64,000 nucleotides of DNA, from assembly GCF_030316765.1 (NCBI RefSeq), contig NZ_JASZYT010000008.1, positions 62,001 to 126,000 on the forward strand, read 5' to 3'. Below are positions 18,844-28,881 of this stretch, one piece after another; the stretch's first letter is position 1; each line of letters opens with the position of its first letter. Made by a program: the position numbers and the translations under genes. The notes under the pieces were generated by a model, which was given only the letters and a program-made list of their open reading frames with translations, had not been told where the DNA came from and made no database searches. This stretch comes from Variovorax saccharolyticus (GTDB lineage Bacteria > Pseudomonadota > Gammaproteobacteria > Burkholderiales > Burkholderiaceae_C).

Positions 18844-20262
18844 ATGAGCAGCTCCGAATCGCCCCGCAAGAGCCTGCTCTGGCTGGTGGCCGTCGGCTTC
18901 TTCATGCAGACGCTCGACGGCACCATCATCAACACGGCGCTGCCGGCGATGGCGAGCAGCCTGGGCGCCAGCCCGCTGCGGATGCAGTCGGTGGTGGTGG
19001 CCTATGCGCTCACCATGGCGATGCTGATCCCGGCCTCGGGCTGGATCGCCGACCGCTTCGGCACCCGCCGGGTGTTCTTCGCCGCGATCGTGCTGTTCGT
19101 GATCGGCTCGGTGTTGTGCGCGCTGTCGCGCGGCATCGGGCAGCTGGTGGCGGCGCGGGTGGTGCAGGGCATGGGCGGTGCGCTGCTGCTGCCGGTCGGG
19201 CGGCTGGCGCTGCTTCGCACCGTGCCGCGGGCCCAGTTCCTGGCCGCGATGAGCTTCGTCGCCATCCCCGGCCTGATCGGTCCGCTGCTGGGGCCGACCC
19301 TGGGCGGCTGGCTGGTCGAATACGCTTCCTGGCACTGGATCTTCCTGATCAACGTCCCGGTCGGCCTGGCCGGCTGCCTGGCGACCTTGCGTTTCATGCC
19401 CGACCTGCGTGCGGCCGGACTGCGGCCGTTCGACGGCGTCGGCTATGCGCTCCTCGCCTTCGGCATGGTCGCGATCTCGCTGGCCATCGATGGTGTGTCC
19501 GGGCTCGGGCTGCGCGGCGTCGGCGTGCTGGTGCTGCTGGTCTTCGGCTTTGCCGCCATCACGGCCTACTGGCTGCATGCCGTGCGCAAGCCCCATCCGC
19601 TGTTCGAGCCCGCGCTGTTCGGCATCCCGACCTTGAGCATCGGTTTGCTCGGCAACCTGTTCTCGCGCCTGGGCAGCGGCTGCATGCCCTTCCTGATCCC
19701 GCTGCTGCTGCAGGTATCGATGAACTACTCGCCGCTGAGGGCCGGGCTCATGATGCTGCCGATCGCATTGGCCGGGATGGCGATGAAGCGCTTCGCGACC
19801 CCGCTGATCGTGCGCCACGGCTATCGCCGGGTGCTGGTGGTCAACACGGCGCTGGTGGGGCTGACGATGGCCAGCTTCGGACTGGCGACGCCGGAACAGC
19901 CGATGGCGCTGCAGATCCTCCAGCTGCTGGTGTTCGGCGCCGTGAACTCGCTCCAGTTCACCGCCATGAACACGATCACGCTGAAAGATCTCGACGGCAG
20001 CATGGCGAGCAGCGGGAACACGCTGCTGTCGATGGTGCAGATGCTCGCGATGAGCATGGGCGTGGCCGCCGCCAGCGCGGTGCTGGGCGGCTACACCGAG
20101 GTCTTCGGCAGCGCCACGCCGCGGGCGACCTTGCATGCCTTCGAGGCGACCTTCGCGAGCATGGGGCTGGTCACATTGGCTTCGGCGCTGATCTTCTGGC
20201 ATCTGCCGCCCGAGGCGCGGGCAGTGCAGCCGGCCCAGCCCGAGGTATCGGGCCAGGGCTGA
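18844..20262 (+). CDS. MFS drug/proton antiporter, DHA2 family (MdtD-like)
   Basis: A 472-residue inner-membrane protein with about 14 hydrophobic segments. Motif A is WIADRFGTRRVF, and DGTIINTALPAMA at the first helix is the DHA2 signature. Segments VRHGYRRVLV, SMNTITLKDL and MASSGNTLLSM closely resemble E. coli MdtD, so an export role for small organic compounds is likely, though substrates are unknown. It is convergent with anmK with no intergenic gap. Confidence 0.88.
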   Translation: MSSSESPRKSLLWLVAVGFFMQTLDGTIINTALPAMASSLGASPLRMQSVVVAYALTMAMLIPASGWIADRFGTRRVFFAAIVLFVIGSVLCALSRGIGQLVAARVVQGMGGALLLPVGRLALLRTVPRAQFLAAMSFVAIPGLIGPLLGPTLGGWLVEYASWHWIFLINVPVGLAGCLATLRFMPDLRAAGLRPFDGVGYALLAFGMVAISLAIDGVSGLGLRGVGVLVLLVFGFAAITAYWLHAVRKPHPLFEPALFGIPTLSIGLLGNLFSRLGSGCMPFLIPLLLQVSMNYSPLRAGLMMLPIALAGMAMKRFATPLIVRHGYRRVLVVNTALVGLTMASFGLATPEQPMALQILQLLVFGAVNSLQFTAMNTITLKDLDGSMASSGNTLLSMVQMLAMSMGVAAASAVLGGYTEVFGSATPRATLHAFEATFASMGLVTLASALIFWHLPPEARAVQPAQPEVSGQG

Positions 20263-21372
20263 TCAGGCGGGGTAGATGGCGCCGAGCACGCGCGGCCCGC
20301 GGGCGCCCGTGACGCTGGCGAGATTGCCCGCTTCGCCGCGCAGCGTGGCCCGTGCCAGCCAGGCGAAGGCCGCGGCCTCGACCTCCTGCGGCGGCAGGCC
20401 GCGCTCGGCCGAGGAGACCACCTCGACCGCCGGCAGCAGGGCCCGCAGCCGTGTCAGCAGGTGCTGGTTGAGGGCGCCGCCGCCGCAGACCACCAAGGTC
20501 CTGCTGTCGGCGCCGTAGCGCAGCAAGTGCGAGGCGCAGGTGCTGGCGGTCAGCTCGGTCAGGGTCGCCTGGACGTCGACCGGACTCGCGGCCGAAGTGC
20601 CCAGGTGCGAGGCCAGCCAGTTGGGATGGAAGAGGTCGCGGCCGGTGCTCTTCGGCGGCGCCTTGGCGAAATACGCTTCGCCGAGCAGTCGCTCGAGCAG
20701 TTCGGGCAGCACCCGGCCGCTGGCCGCCCACTGGCCGCCGGCGTCGAAGGGCTGGCCGATGTGCGTCTGGCTCCAGTGGTCGAGCAGCGCGTTGCCCGGC
20801 CCGCAATCGAAGCCCAGAACGGTGCCGCTGCCGGCCGGCAGCAGGCTCAGGTTGGAGATGCCGCCGATGTTCAGTACCGCCACCGCCTGGTCGTCGCGGG
20901 CGAACAGGGCGCGGTGGAAGGCCGGCACCAGCGGCGCGCCCTGGCCGCCTGCCGCCAGGTCGCGGCTGCGGAAGTCGGCCACGACCCGGATGCCGGTCAG
21001 CTCGGCGATCAGCGAGGGGTTGTTGATCTGCAGGGTGTAGCCGACTTCGTCGAACTCGCCGGGGCGGTGGCGGACGGTCTGGCCGTGGGCGCCGATGGCG
21101 GCGATGGCGTCGGCCGCCACATCGGCATCGTCCAGCAACTGCCGCACCACCCGCGCGTACACCCGCGCCAGTCCGTTGGCGGCCAATGCGGCCCGATGCA
21201 GTTCGTTGCTGCCCGCGGTGTTGAGCGCCATCAGCTCGGCGCGCAGTCCCATGGGGAAGGGCGCCGCCGCGTAGCCTTGTACGGCAATGCCGCCGTTCGA
21301 GAAATCCGCCAGCACGCCGTCGACCCCGTCCAGCGAGGTGCCCGACATCAGGCCGATGAAGAGTTCAGCCAT
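20263..21372 (-). CDS. anmK: Anhydro-N-acetylmuramic acid kinase
   Basis: A 369-residue sugar kinase of the actin-like ATPase fold. GLMSGTSLDGVDG at the N terminus is the AnmK signature; GAHGQTVRHRP and DCGPGNALLDHW follow. It phosphorylates and opens 1,6-anhydroMurNAc from cell-wall turnover. The neighbouring M23 endopeptidase, 39 bp upstream and on the same strand, is also a peptidoglycan enzyme, so the two are probably co-transcribed. Confidence 0.95.
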   Translation of the reverse strand: MAELFIGLMSGTSLDGVDGVLADFSNGGIAVQGYAAAPFPMGLRAELMALNTAGSNELHRAALAANGLARVYARVVRQLLDDADVAADAIAAIGAHGQTVRHRPGEFDEVGYTLQINNPSLIAELTGIRVVADFRSRDLAAGGQGAPLVPAFHRALFARDDQAVAVLNIGGISNLSLLPAGSGTVLGFDCGPGNALLDHWSQTHIGQPFDAGGQWAASGRVLPELLERLLGEAYFAKAPPKSTGRDLFHPNWLASHLGTSAASPVDVQATLTELTASTCASHLLRYGADSRTLVVCGGGALNQHLLTRLRALLPAVEVVSSAERGLPPQEVEAAAFAWLARATLRGEAGNLASVTGARGPRVLGAIYPA

Positions 21373-21411
21373 GGTGCGGGGAGGCGAGGGCGAGGCCTTG
21401 CGGCCGGCGCG

Positions 21412-22764
21412 TCAGTCGGCGCTGGCCTGGACGACCGAGAACGCGGCCGACAGCTCGGTGCGCGTGGCGATCGCCAGCCGCTCGAAGGCGGGTCGCGAGG
21501 ACGCGGTGATCGGTACGCCGCCTTCCTGCTGCGCGATCGTGGCCGGGTCGCGGTATTCGCCATTGACCCGGAACTCGAAGTGCAGGTGCGGGCCGGTGGC
21601 CCAGCCGGTCGAGCCGACGGCGCCGAGGGTCTGGCTCTGGCTGACGCTCTGGCCGACCTTGACGTCGACCCGGCTCAGGTGCGCGTAGGCGGTTTCCTGG
21701 TTGTTGCGGTGCTTCACGACCACGATGTTGCCGTAGCCGTTCTGGGTGCCGGCGAACTCGACCGTGCCGTCGCCGACCGCGCGCACCGGGGTGCCGGTGG
21801 GCGCCGCGAAGTCGATGCCGTGGTGCTGGCGCCAGCTGTTCAGGATCGGGTGCATGCGCATCGCGAAGCCGCTGGTCACGCGCGAGAACTCGACCGGCGA
21901 GCTCAGGTAGGCACGGCGCAGGCTGTCGCCGTTGGGGCGGTAGTAGCCGCCCTTCTGGCCGGGCTCCTGGAACCACAGCGCCTGGTAGAGCTTGCCGTTG
22001 CTCTCGAATTCGGCCGACAGCACGCGGCCGGTGCGCAGCGTCTGGCCGTCGGCATCGAGGGTCTCGTAGACCACCGCGAAGCGATCGCCCTTGCGCAGCG
22101 CGCGGAAATCGACGTCGCCCGAGAAGATGTCGGCCAGCTGGCTGGCGACCGGGTCCGGGATGCGGGCGTCGTCGGTGGCGGCGAACAGCGAGGTGCGCAC
22201 GATGCCGCTGGCGAGCCGTGAACCGGGCGTCAGTGCATCGGTCTCGGTGCGGGCACGGAAGCCGGTGGGGGTCTTTTCGACCACCAGCCGCTTGAAGCCG
22301 CCATCGCCGTCGGGCATCCACCGGGCGCTGAGCTTCATCAGCGCGTTTTCGGGCGTCGCTTCGGCGGTCACGGTGCGGCCGGGGCGGCTCAGCAGCGCGG
22401 TCCGGGCTTCGGCATTGCCGCGCACGAAGGCGGCCGCGGCCGGGTCGGACAAGCCCAGGCGCTGCAGCAGCGCCTCGGCGGTGTCGCTCGAGCGCGTGAT
22501 TTCGGTCCGGAACAGGGTGAAGGTGTGGGCGTCCAGCGCCTCGAGCTGCTCGGTGAAGGAAGTGGACGGGGCGACGGCCTCGAAGACCTGCTTGACGGGG
22601 AGCTCGGCCGCATCGGGGCCGAGGGAGGCGACGGCGAAGGCACCGCCGCCAGCGGACAGCAGCAACGCAGCGATCGCAGCCGTGATCTGCTTCGGATACG
22701 TCCTGAATGTGTGAGCCACGCGCGAAGCAATCAGCTCCTCGGCGGCCAGAATGCCGTTGATCAA
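21412..22764 (-). CDS. M23 family peptidoglycan endopeptidase (MepM-like)
   Basis: A 450-residue envelope protein anchored by an N-terminal membrane helix (ITAAIAALLLSAGGGAF, residues ~28-45). A helical/OapA-like middle precedes the zinc LytM domain: HGIDFAAPTGTPVRAVGDG (first His and Asp ligands) and GPHLHFEFRVNG (HxH) at residues ~350-440. All zinc ligands are present, so it is probably an active D,D-endopeptidase cleaving peptide crosslinks. It diverges from tyrS across 157 bp, a common arrangement with anmK in betaproteobacteria. Confidence 0.9.
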   Translation of the reverse strand: MINGILAAEELIASRVAHTFRTYPKQITAAIAALLLSAGGGAFAVASLGPDAAELPVKQVFEAVAPSTSFTEQLEALDAHTFTLFRTEITRSSDTAEALLQRLGLSDPAAAAFVRGNAEARTALLSRPGRTVTAEATPENALMKLSARWMPDGDGGFKRLVVEKTPTGFRARTETDALTPGSRLASGIVRTSLFAATDDARIPDPVASQLADIFSGDVDFRALRKGDRFAVVYETLDADGQTLRTGRVLSAEFESNGKLYQALWFQEPGQKGGYYRPNGDSLRRAYLSSPVEFSRVTSGFAMRMHPILNSWRQHHGIDFAAPTGTPVRAVGDGTVEFAGTQNGYGNIVVVKHRNNQETAYAHLSRVDVKVGQSVSQSQTLGAVGSTGWATGPHLHFEFRVNGEYRDPATIAQQEGGVPITASSRPAFERLAIATRTELSAAFSVVQASAD

Positions 22765-22921
22765 ACTTCGAAATCCAGCTCAGGTTCAGCGAATCCGTAC
22801 TGCGAAGGCCGTGTCGGACGGGCGGCAGGACGGTGCGTTCACAGCGCCGCTTACAATCCGGCGCTTGGAAAAGTCGGGCTGAGTATAGCTTCGGCCATAG
22901 AAAAAACAGCCAAAGAGCCCA

Positions 22922-24154
22922 ATGAACCCCGGTTTTGTTACATCCACAAGTCTGTCCGAAGGTGTAGGACAGGCCCTCGAAATTTCACTCCGTGGGACTG
23001 ACGAGTTGCTCCCCCAGGACGAGTGGGTGCGCAAGCTCCAGCGTTCCGAAGCGACCGGCGCCCCGCTGCGCATCAAGCTGGGCCTGGACCCGACTGCGCC
23101 GGACATCCACATCGGGCATACGGTGGTGCTCAACAAGATGCGCCAGCTGCAGGACCTGGGTCACACGGTGATCTTCCTGATCGGCGACTTCACGACCACC
23201 ATCGGCGACCCGTCGGGGCGCAACAGCACCCGGCCGCCGCTGACCCGGGAGCAGATCGAGGCCAACGCGCAAACCTACTACAAACAGGCCAGCCTCGTAC
23301 TCGACCCCTCGAAGACCGAGATCCGTTACAACTCCGAGTGGAGCGATCCGCTGGGGGCCCGCGGAATGATCCAGCTGGCGGCCAAGTACACCGTGGCGCG
23401 GATGATGGAGCGCGACGACTTCAACAAGCGCTTCAAGGCCGGGCAATCGATCTCGGTGCACGAGTTCCTGTACCCGCTGATGCAGGGCTACGACTCCGTG
23501 GCGCTCAAGTCGGACCTCGAGCTCGGGGGAACCGACCAGAAGTTCAACCTGCTGGTCGGGCGCCATCTCCAGCAGGAATACGGCCAGGAGCCGCAGTGCA
23601 TACTCACTATGCCCCTGCTGGAAGGGCTCGACGGCGTCGAGAAGATGTCGAAGAGCAAGAACAACTACATCGGCATCAGCGAGGAGCCGAACACCATGTT
23701 CGCCAAGGTGCTGTCGATCTCCGACACCCTGATGTGGCGCTGGTACACGCTGCTGAGCTTCAAGTCGCTGGCCGAGATCGCCACGCTCAAGGCCGAGGTC
23801 GAGGCCGGGCGCAATCCGAAGGATGCCAAGGTCGCCCTGGCCAAGGAAATCACGGCCCGCTTCCACAGCGCCGCGGCGGCCGAAGCCGCCGAGCAGGACT
23901 TCATCAACCGCAGCAAGGGCGGGGTTCCGGACGAGATTCCCGAAGTCTCGCTGGCGGGCGCCCCGCTGGGCATCGCCCAGTTGCTCAAGCAGGCCGGGCT
24001 GGCGCCCTCGACCTCCGAAGGCAACCGGCTGATCGACGGCGGCGGCGTCCGCGTCGATTCGACCGTGATCAGCGACAAGGCGTTGAAGCTGCCGGCCGGC
24101 ACCTATGTCGTGCAGGTCGGCAAGCGCAAGTTCGCCAAGGTCACCCTGGCCTGA
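22922..24154 (+). CDS. tyrS: Tyrosyl-tRNA synthetase
   Basis: A 410-residue class I aminoacyl-tRNA synthetase. HIGH is present within DIHIGHTVVL and KMSKS within EKMSKSKNNY. The C-terminal S4 domain (GNRLIDGGGVRVDSTVI, residues ~350-410) follows. Length and the GDPSGRNSTRPPL loop fit the TyrZ-like bacterial class rather than the E. coli type. Confidence 0.97.
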   Translation: MNPGFVTSTSLSEGVGQALEISLRGTDELLPQDEWVRKLQRSEATGAPLRIKLGLDPTAPDIHIGHTVVLNKMRQLQDLGHTVIFLIGDFTTTIGDPSGRNSTRPPLTREQIEANAQTYYKQASLVLDPSKTEIRYNSEWSDPLGARGMIQLAAKYTVARMMERDDFNKRFKAGQSISVHEFLYPLMQGYDSVALKSDLELGGTDQKFNLLVGRHLQQEYGQEPQCILTMPLLEGLDGVEKMSKSKNNYIGISEEPNTMFAKVLSISDTLMWRWYTLLSFKSLAEIATLKAEVEAGRNPKDAKVALAKEITARFHSAAAAEAAEQDFINRSKGGVPDEIPEVSLAGAPLGIAQLLKQAGLAPSTSEGNRLIDGGGVRVDSTVISDKALKLPAGTYVVQVGKRKFAKVTLA

Positions 24155-24166
24155 GCGCCCGGAGCG

Positions 24167-24775
24167 CTATCGCACCTGGATGGTGACTCGGCGGTTGCGG
24201 GGCTCGGCGACCTCGTCGGCCGTCGGCACCGCCGGTTCGCGCTCGCCGCGGCCCACCGCCTCGATCCGGTTCGGCGGGAAATCGCGCGCCAGGAAGAGCT
24301 GGCGCACCTGCAGCGCCCGCGCGAGCGAGAGCTCGTCGTTGCGCGCCGTGGCGCCGACCGTGTCGGTGTGGCCGGTGACCACGATCTCGCCGCCGCTGCG
24401 CGCCCGGGCGGCCGCCAGGGCCTCGTTCATCGAGACCTGGGAGGCGGCCGTGAGCACGGTGCCGCCGACCTCGAAGTAGACGGTGTAGAACTGCGTCGGC
24501 GGCGGCATCAGCTCGAAGAGCAGCTTGTTGTCGCGCTTGACGCGATCCGGGTCGGCCTTGTCGACCACCGGCGCACCCTTGGCGCCGATTTTCGTGGTCG
24601 CCCGCTCGAAGGGCTGCGACAAGGTCTCGACGCCGTCCTCGGTGCTCACCTGCACGGCGGAGGGCTTGCCGTCGGCCTGCGGCAGCAGCACGACGCGGGT
24701 GCCCGGTGTGGAGCAGGCAGCAAGAAGTGCGGAACTCAGCAGGACGGCAAGAAGGCAAATCGTTCGAACTGTCAC
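24167..24775 (-). CDS. OmpA-like domain lipoprotein
   Basis: A 202-residue protein with lipobox LLAACS (Cys near residue 21) and a C-terminal OmpA/MotB domain: YFEVGGTVLTAAS, VVTGHTDTVGATARN, LARALQVRQLF and NRRVTIQV at residues ~95-202. The domain binds peptidoglycan diaminopimelate non-covalently, so the protein should tether the outer membrane to the wall. Its ATG overlaps the stop of the FecR-domain gene (4 nt), so both are one transcript. Confidence 0.88.
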   Translation of the reverse strand: MTVRTICLLAVLLSSALLAACSTPGTRVVLLPQADGKPSAVQVSTEDGVETLSQPFERATTKIGAKGAPVVDKADPDRVKRDNKLLFELMPPPTQFYTVYFEVGGTVLTAASQVSMNEALAAARARSGGEIVVTGHTDTVGATARNDELSLARALQVRQLFLARDFPPNRIEAVGRGEREPAVPTADEVAEPRNRRVTIQVR

Positions 24776-25275
24776 GGCTGGGGATCCACTTCGACGATGA
24801 AATCGGTGCCGCGGATGCCGATGACGGCGCTCTGGGTCTCGACGCGCACGGCGTCGGGATGGGTCTTGCCGATCAGGCCGGTCACCATCCGCAGCGTCCC
24901 GCGCAAGAGCGAGACCAGCATGCCGCCGTCCTGGGTGGTCGAATCGAAATGGAACTGCTTGAGGTCCATGCGCGTGGACGGGCCCACGACCAGGGTCGTG
25001 CCGTCGCGCAGCACCACGCTGGCGCCCGAGTCGGCGCCGGTCTGGAGGCGGTCGATGGGCGCCACGGCGTCGCCGGCCGCCGCGGGGCGTGCCTGGGCAC
25101 CACCGCTCAGCAACTGGACGTCGCCGCGCACGGACTTGACGATGCCGGCGCGTTCTTCGGCGCCGGCGGGCTTCGGGGTTTCGGCGGCGAGCGCGTGGCC
25201 TGCATTCGTCTGGGCTGCCGCACCCACGAAGGCGAGCACGAGGGCGTACAGGATCTGGGTTGTCTTAGTGTTCAA
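24772..25275 (-). CDS. Exported FecR domain protein
   Basis: A ~168-residue periplasmic protein: signal peptide to about AHALAAE, then a FecR domain (VKSVRGDVQLLSGG, DRLQTGADSGASVVLRDGT, VGPSTRMDLKQF, SAVIGIRGTDFIVEV). Here the domain is free-standing rather than an anti-sigma factor's periplasmic part. TTG 25275 has GGAGG five bases upstream; a GTG at 25281 is in frame but sits on top of that ribosome site. Forms a two-gene operon with the OmpA-like lipoprotein. Confidence 0.8.
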   Translation of the reverse strand: MNTKTTQILYALVLAFVGAAAQTNAGHALAAETPKPAGAEERAGIVKSVRGDVQLLSGGAQARPAAAGDAVAPIDRLQTGADSGASVVLRDGTTLVVGPSTRMDLKQFHFDSTTQDGGMLVSLLRGTLRMVTGLIGKTHPDAVRVETQSAVIGIRGTDFIVEVDPQP

Positions 25276-25375
25276 TGGCACCTCCGCGGCGATACCGGGT
25301 GTTTCGGGCCGATGGTACGCGAGGGCGAATGGGCCCCGATAATCCGCCGGTGCTGCGCGCGCCGCCTCTGCGCCT

Positions 25376-26332
25376 TTGTCCGCATTTTTCCTTGTCGTTA
25401 CTTTTCATCCATTGAAATTCGCCTCCTTGACCCCCGTGCAGCTGCTGCGAGCGTCGATCGGGGTCGCCGTGGTCACGATCGTGCTGAAGGGCGCGGCCGG
25501 CTACGTCACCAATTCCATGGGCTTGATCTCGGACGCCATGGAGTCCTTCGTGAACCTGGCGAGCGCCACCTTCGCGCTGGCGATGGTCACGGTCGCCGCC
25601 CGCCCGGCGGACGACGACCACCCGTACGGCCATCACAAGGCGGAGTACTTCTCGTCGGGCTTCGAGGGGATCCTGATCATCGGCGCGGCGATCGCGATCA
25701 TCTGGGTCGCGGTGCTGCGGCTGCTGTCGCCGCAGCCGCTGGAGCAGCTCGGCTGGGGGCTCGGGCTGTCGGTCCTCAGCTCGGCCTTCAACGGGGCGCT
25801 GGCCTTCGTGATGCTCCGGGCCGCGCGCACGCACCGCTCGATCGCGCTCGAATCCGATGCGCGCCACCTGATCACCGATGTCTGGACCTCGGCCGGGGTG
25901 GTGATCGGGATCGTCGCGGTCGGCCTGACCGGCTGGCTCTGGCTCGACCCGCTGCTGGCGATCGGCGTGGCCTTGAACATCGCGCGCGAGGGCGTGAAGC
26001 TGGTCTGGCGCTCCTCGCAGGGGCTGATGGACGAGGCGATCGAGCCCGAGTCGCTGGCCCGCTTGAACACGACGCTGCAGCGCTTCGCGGCCGAGGTGCC
26101 CGAAGGCGCGCAGCTGCGCTTCGACGACATCGTCACGCGCCGTGCCGGCCAGCGGCGCTTCGCCGACCTCCACATGCACGTGCCGGGCGGCTGGACGCTG
26201 CAGCGTGCCGCGGGCCTGCGCGATGGCCTGGAGCAGGCGCTGATGGACGCCTTGCCCGGCCTGCGGGTGACGATCCAGCTGCTGCCGCTGGGCATGGAAG
26301 CGCGTGCGACCCCGAAGGGCGAGGCCGAATGA
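25376..26332 (+). CDS. Cation diffusion facilitator family transporter
   Basis: A ~318-residue inner-membrane cation/proton antiporter with six hydrophobic segments. The metal site appears as SDAMESFVN (helix II, here S..D rather than the usual H..D) and HLITDVWTS (helix V, HxxxD). HPYGHHKAEYFSS is the family loop. The cytoplasmic C-terminal domain has DLHMHVPGGW. Likely exports Zn, Fe or Mn. Start is uncertain: TTG 25376 or TTG 25412, with no convincing ribosome site. dtd overlaps its stop. Confidence 0.85.
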   Translation: MSAFFLVVTFHPLKFASLTPVQLLRASIGVAVVTIVLKGAAGYVTNSMGLISDAMESFVNLASATFALAMVTVAARPADDDHPYGHHKAEYFSSGFEGILIIGAAIAIIWVAVLRLLSPQPLEQLGWGLGLSVLSSAFNGALAFVMLRAARTHRSIALESDARHLITDVWTSAGVVIGIVAVGLTGWLWLDPLLAIGVALNIAREGVKLVWRSSQGLMDEAIEPESLARLNTTLQRFAAEVPEGAQLRFDDIVTRRAGQRRFADLHMHVPGGWTLQRAAGLRDGLEQALMDALPGLRVTIQLLPLGMEARATPKGEAE

Positions 26333-26769
26333 AGGCGCTGCTGCAGCGCGTGAGCAGCGCGCGGGTCGACATCGGCGGGCTCACCGTGGGCGCGATCGAA
26401 GCGGGACTGCTGGTGCTGCTGTGCGCCGAGCGCGACGATGCAGATGCGCTGGCCGACCGCTTGCTGGCGAAGATCCTCAAGCTGCGCATCTTCGGGGACG
26501 AGGCCGGCAAGATGAACCGCAGCGTGCAGGATGTGGGCGGCGGACTGCTCGTCGTCAGCCAGTTCACGCTGGCCGCCGACGTGAGCGGCGGCAACCGGCC
26601 GAGCTTCACGCAGGCCGCGCCTCCGGACGAAGGGCGGCGGCTCTACGAGTACTTCGTCGCCCGGGCGCGCGAAGCGCATCCGGTGGTGGCGACCGGCGAG
26701 TTCGGCGCGGACATGCAGGTGCACCTGGTCAATGATGGGCCGGTGACGATTCCGCTGCGGATGGTCTGA
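26329..26769 (+). CDS. dtd: D-aminoacyl-tRNA deacylase
   Basis: A 146-residue editing enzyme that hydrolyses D-aminoacyl-tRNA (notably D-Tyr). SQFTLAADVSGGNRPSF and the cis-Pro motif NDGPVTIPL are diagnostic; the more common form reads ADTxKGNRPSF, so VSG is a small variation. ATG overlaps the stop of the cation transporter (ATGA). Confidence 0.95.
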   Translation: MKALLQRVSSARVDIGGLTVGAIEAGLLVLLCAERDDADALADRLLAKILKLRIFGDEAGKMNRSVQDVGGGLLVVSQFTLAADVSGGNRPSFTQAAPPDEGRRLYEYFVARAREAHPVVATGEFGADMQVHLVNDGPVTIPLRMV

Positions 26770-26840
26770 TCGGTTGGGGGCGAAGATCTGATCGGTTGGG
26801 GACAGAGCAAAAATTGCTGCGCAATTTGTTGGTCTGTCCC
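26766..26840. repeat. Short direct repeat with nested inverted repeats between dtd and ybeY
   Basis: TCTGATCGGTTGGGG occurs at 26765-26779 and again at 26787-26801. The second copy leads into a nested hairpin: outer arms GGGACAGA 26799-26806 and TCTGTCCC 26833-26840, inner arms AAATTGC 26811-26817 and GCAATTT 26821-26827 with loop TGC. It is AT-rich inside a GC-rich genome. It could act as a terminator for the convergent genes, though there is no T-run. Confidence 0.65.
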
Positions 26841-26848
26841 GCAAGGTC

Positions 26849-27301
26849 TCAGTAAGGGTTTCTCATCCCCAGACCGGCGAGGATCTCGATCTCGCGCGCT
26901 TCCATCGCCTCGGCGTCTTCGTCGCCGGTCTCGTGGTCCCAGCCCTGCGCATGCAGCGTGCCGTGCACCAGCAGGTGGGCATAGTGCGCGGCCAGCGTCT
27001 TGCGCTGCTCCTTCGCCTCTCGGGCGACGACCGGTGCGCACAGAACCAGGTCGGCCATCACGACCGGCGACTGCGCATAGTCGAAGGTCAGCACGTTGGT
27101 CGCGTAGTCCTTGTGGCGGAACTCGCGGTTGAGCTGCTGGCCTTCTTCGGCATCGACGATGCGCACCGTGATCTCGCCGTCGGCATCGAGCGCGTGCCGG
27201 ATCCAGCGCGCGACGCTGTGGCGCGGCAATGCGGCACGATGGCGCTCGACGCCCTTGAAGCGGGCGAACTGCAGGGAGAGCGAGAGGTCGGGCAGCGCCA
27301 T
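26849..27301 (-). CDS. ybeY: Endoribonuclease YbeY (rRNA maturation factor)
   Basis: A 150-residue zinc RNase with the invariant motif HLLVHGTLHAQGWDHE, which contains the three His ligands. It acts in 16S rRNA 3' processing and ribosome quality control. It follows phoH by one base, the standard phoH-ybeY pair. Confidence 0.95.
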   Translation of the reverse strand: MALPDLSLSLQFARFKGVERHRAALPRHSVARWIRHALDADGEITVRIVDAEEGQQLNREFRHKDYATNVLTFDYAQSPVVMADLVLCAPVVAREAKEQRKTLAAHYAHLLVHGTLHAQGWDHETGDEDAEAMEAREIEILAGLGMRNPY

Positions 27302-27302
27302 G

Positions 27303-28244
<942 letters not shown>

Positions 28245-28278
28245 GCGGATTTCATTTTCAAAAGCGAGAAGGGCACCC

Positions 28279-28851
28279 ATGATAGGCAAACTCACCGGCA
28301 TCCTGGCCGAACGCAATCCGCCGCAGGTGGTGGTGGACTGCAACGGGGTCGGTTACGAGGTCGATGTGCCGATGAGCACCTTCTACAACCTGCCGCCCGC
28401 CGGCGAGCGGGTTTCCCTGCTGACGCACTTCGTGGTGCGCGAGGACGCGCAGGTGCTCTACGGCTTCGCCACCGCGCAGGAGCGCGCGGCATTCCGCATG
28501 CTGATCAAGATCTCGGGCATCGGGCCCCGCATGGCGCTGGGCGTGCTGAGCGGCCTGAGCGTGGGCGAACTGGCGCAGGCGATCACCTTGCAGGAGGCCG
28601 GCCGGCTGGTGAAGATCCCGGGCATCGGCAAGAAGACCGCCGAGCGGCTGCTGCTCGAGCTCAAGGGCAAGCTCGGCGCCGACATCGCGTTGCCCGCGCA
28701 CGCGGCGACCGACGCGCAGGCCGACATCCTGCAGGCGCTGGTCGCGCTGGGCTACAGCGACAAGGAGGCCGCGGCCTCGCTCAAGGCGCTGCCGAAGGAC
28801 GTGGCGGTGGGCGAGGGGATCAAGCTGGCGCTGCGGGCGCTGGCGAAGTAG
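28279..28851 (+). CDS. ruvA: Holliday junction DNA helicase subunit RuvA
   Basis: A 190-residue junction-binding protein: N-terminal OB domain MIGKLTGILAERNPP, two helix-hairpin-helix motifs (SGIGPRMALGVL and PGIGKKTAERLLLELKGKL), and a C-terminal RuvB-contact domain after a short linker. AGAAGGG precedes the ATG. ruvB lies 6 kb away, separated by the lipid operon on the opposite strand; no ruvC is in the window. Confidence 0.97.
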   Translation: MIGKLTGILAERNPPQVVVDCNGVGYEVDVPMSTFYNLPPAGERVSLLTHFVVREDAQVLYGFATAQERAAFRMLIKISGIGPRMALGVLSGLSVGELAQAITLQEAGRLVKIPGIGKKTAERLLLELKGKLGADIALPAHAATDAQADILQALVALGYSDKEAAASLKALPKDVAVGEGIKLALRALAK

Positions 28852-28881
28852 GCGGGGCCTGCCGCCGCGCTGCGGCCGCCT

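Noticed and set aside
18796..20202. 468-codon minus-strand open frame opposite the MFS transporter
   Set aside because: Gln/His/Arg-rich shadow with no family resemblance, while the plus strand encodes a full DHA2 transporter.
20461..22221. 586-codon plus-strand open frame opposite anmK and the M23 peptidase
   Set aside because: Composition is low-complexity Arg/Ala/Gly; the minus-strand genes have complete catalytic motifs and explain the region.
24152..24172. Hairpin AGCGC-CCGGA-GCGCT after tyrS as a terminator
   Set aside because: Only a five-base-pair stem and no T-run.
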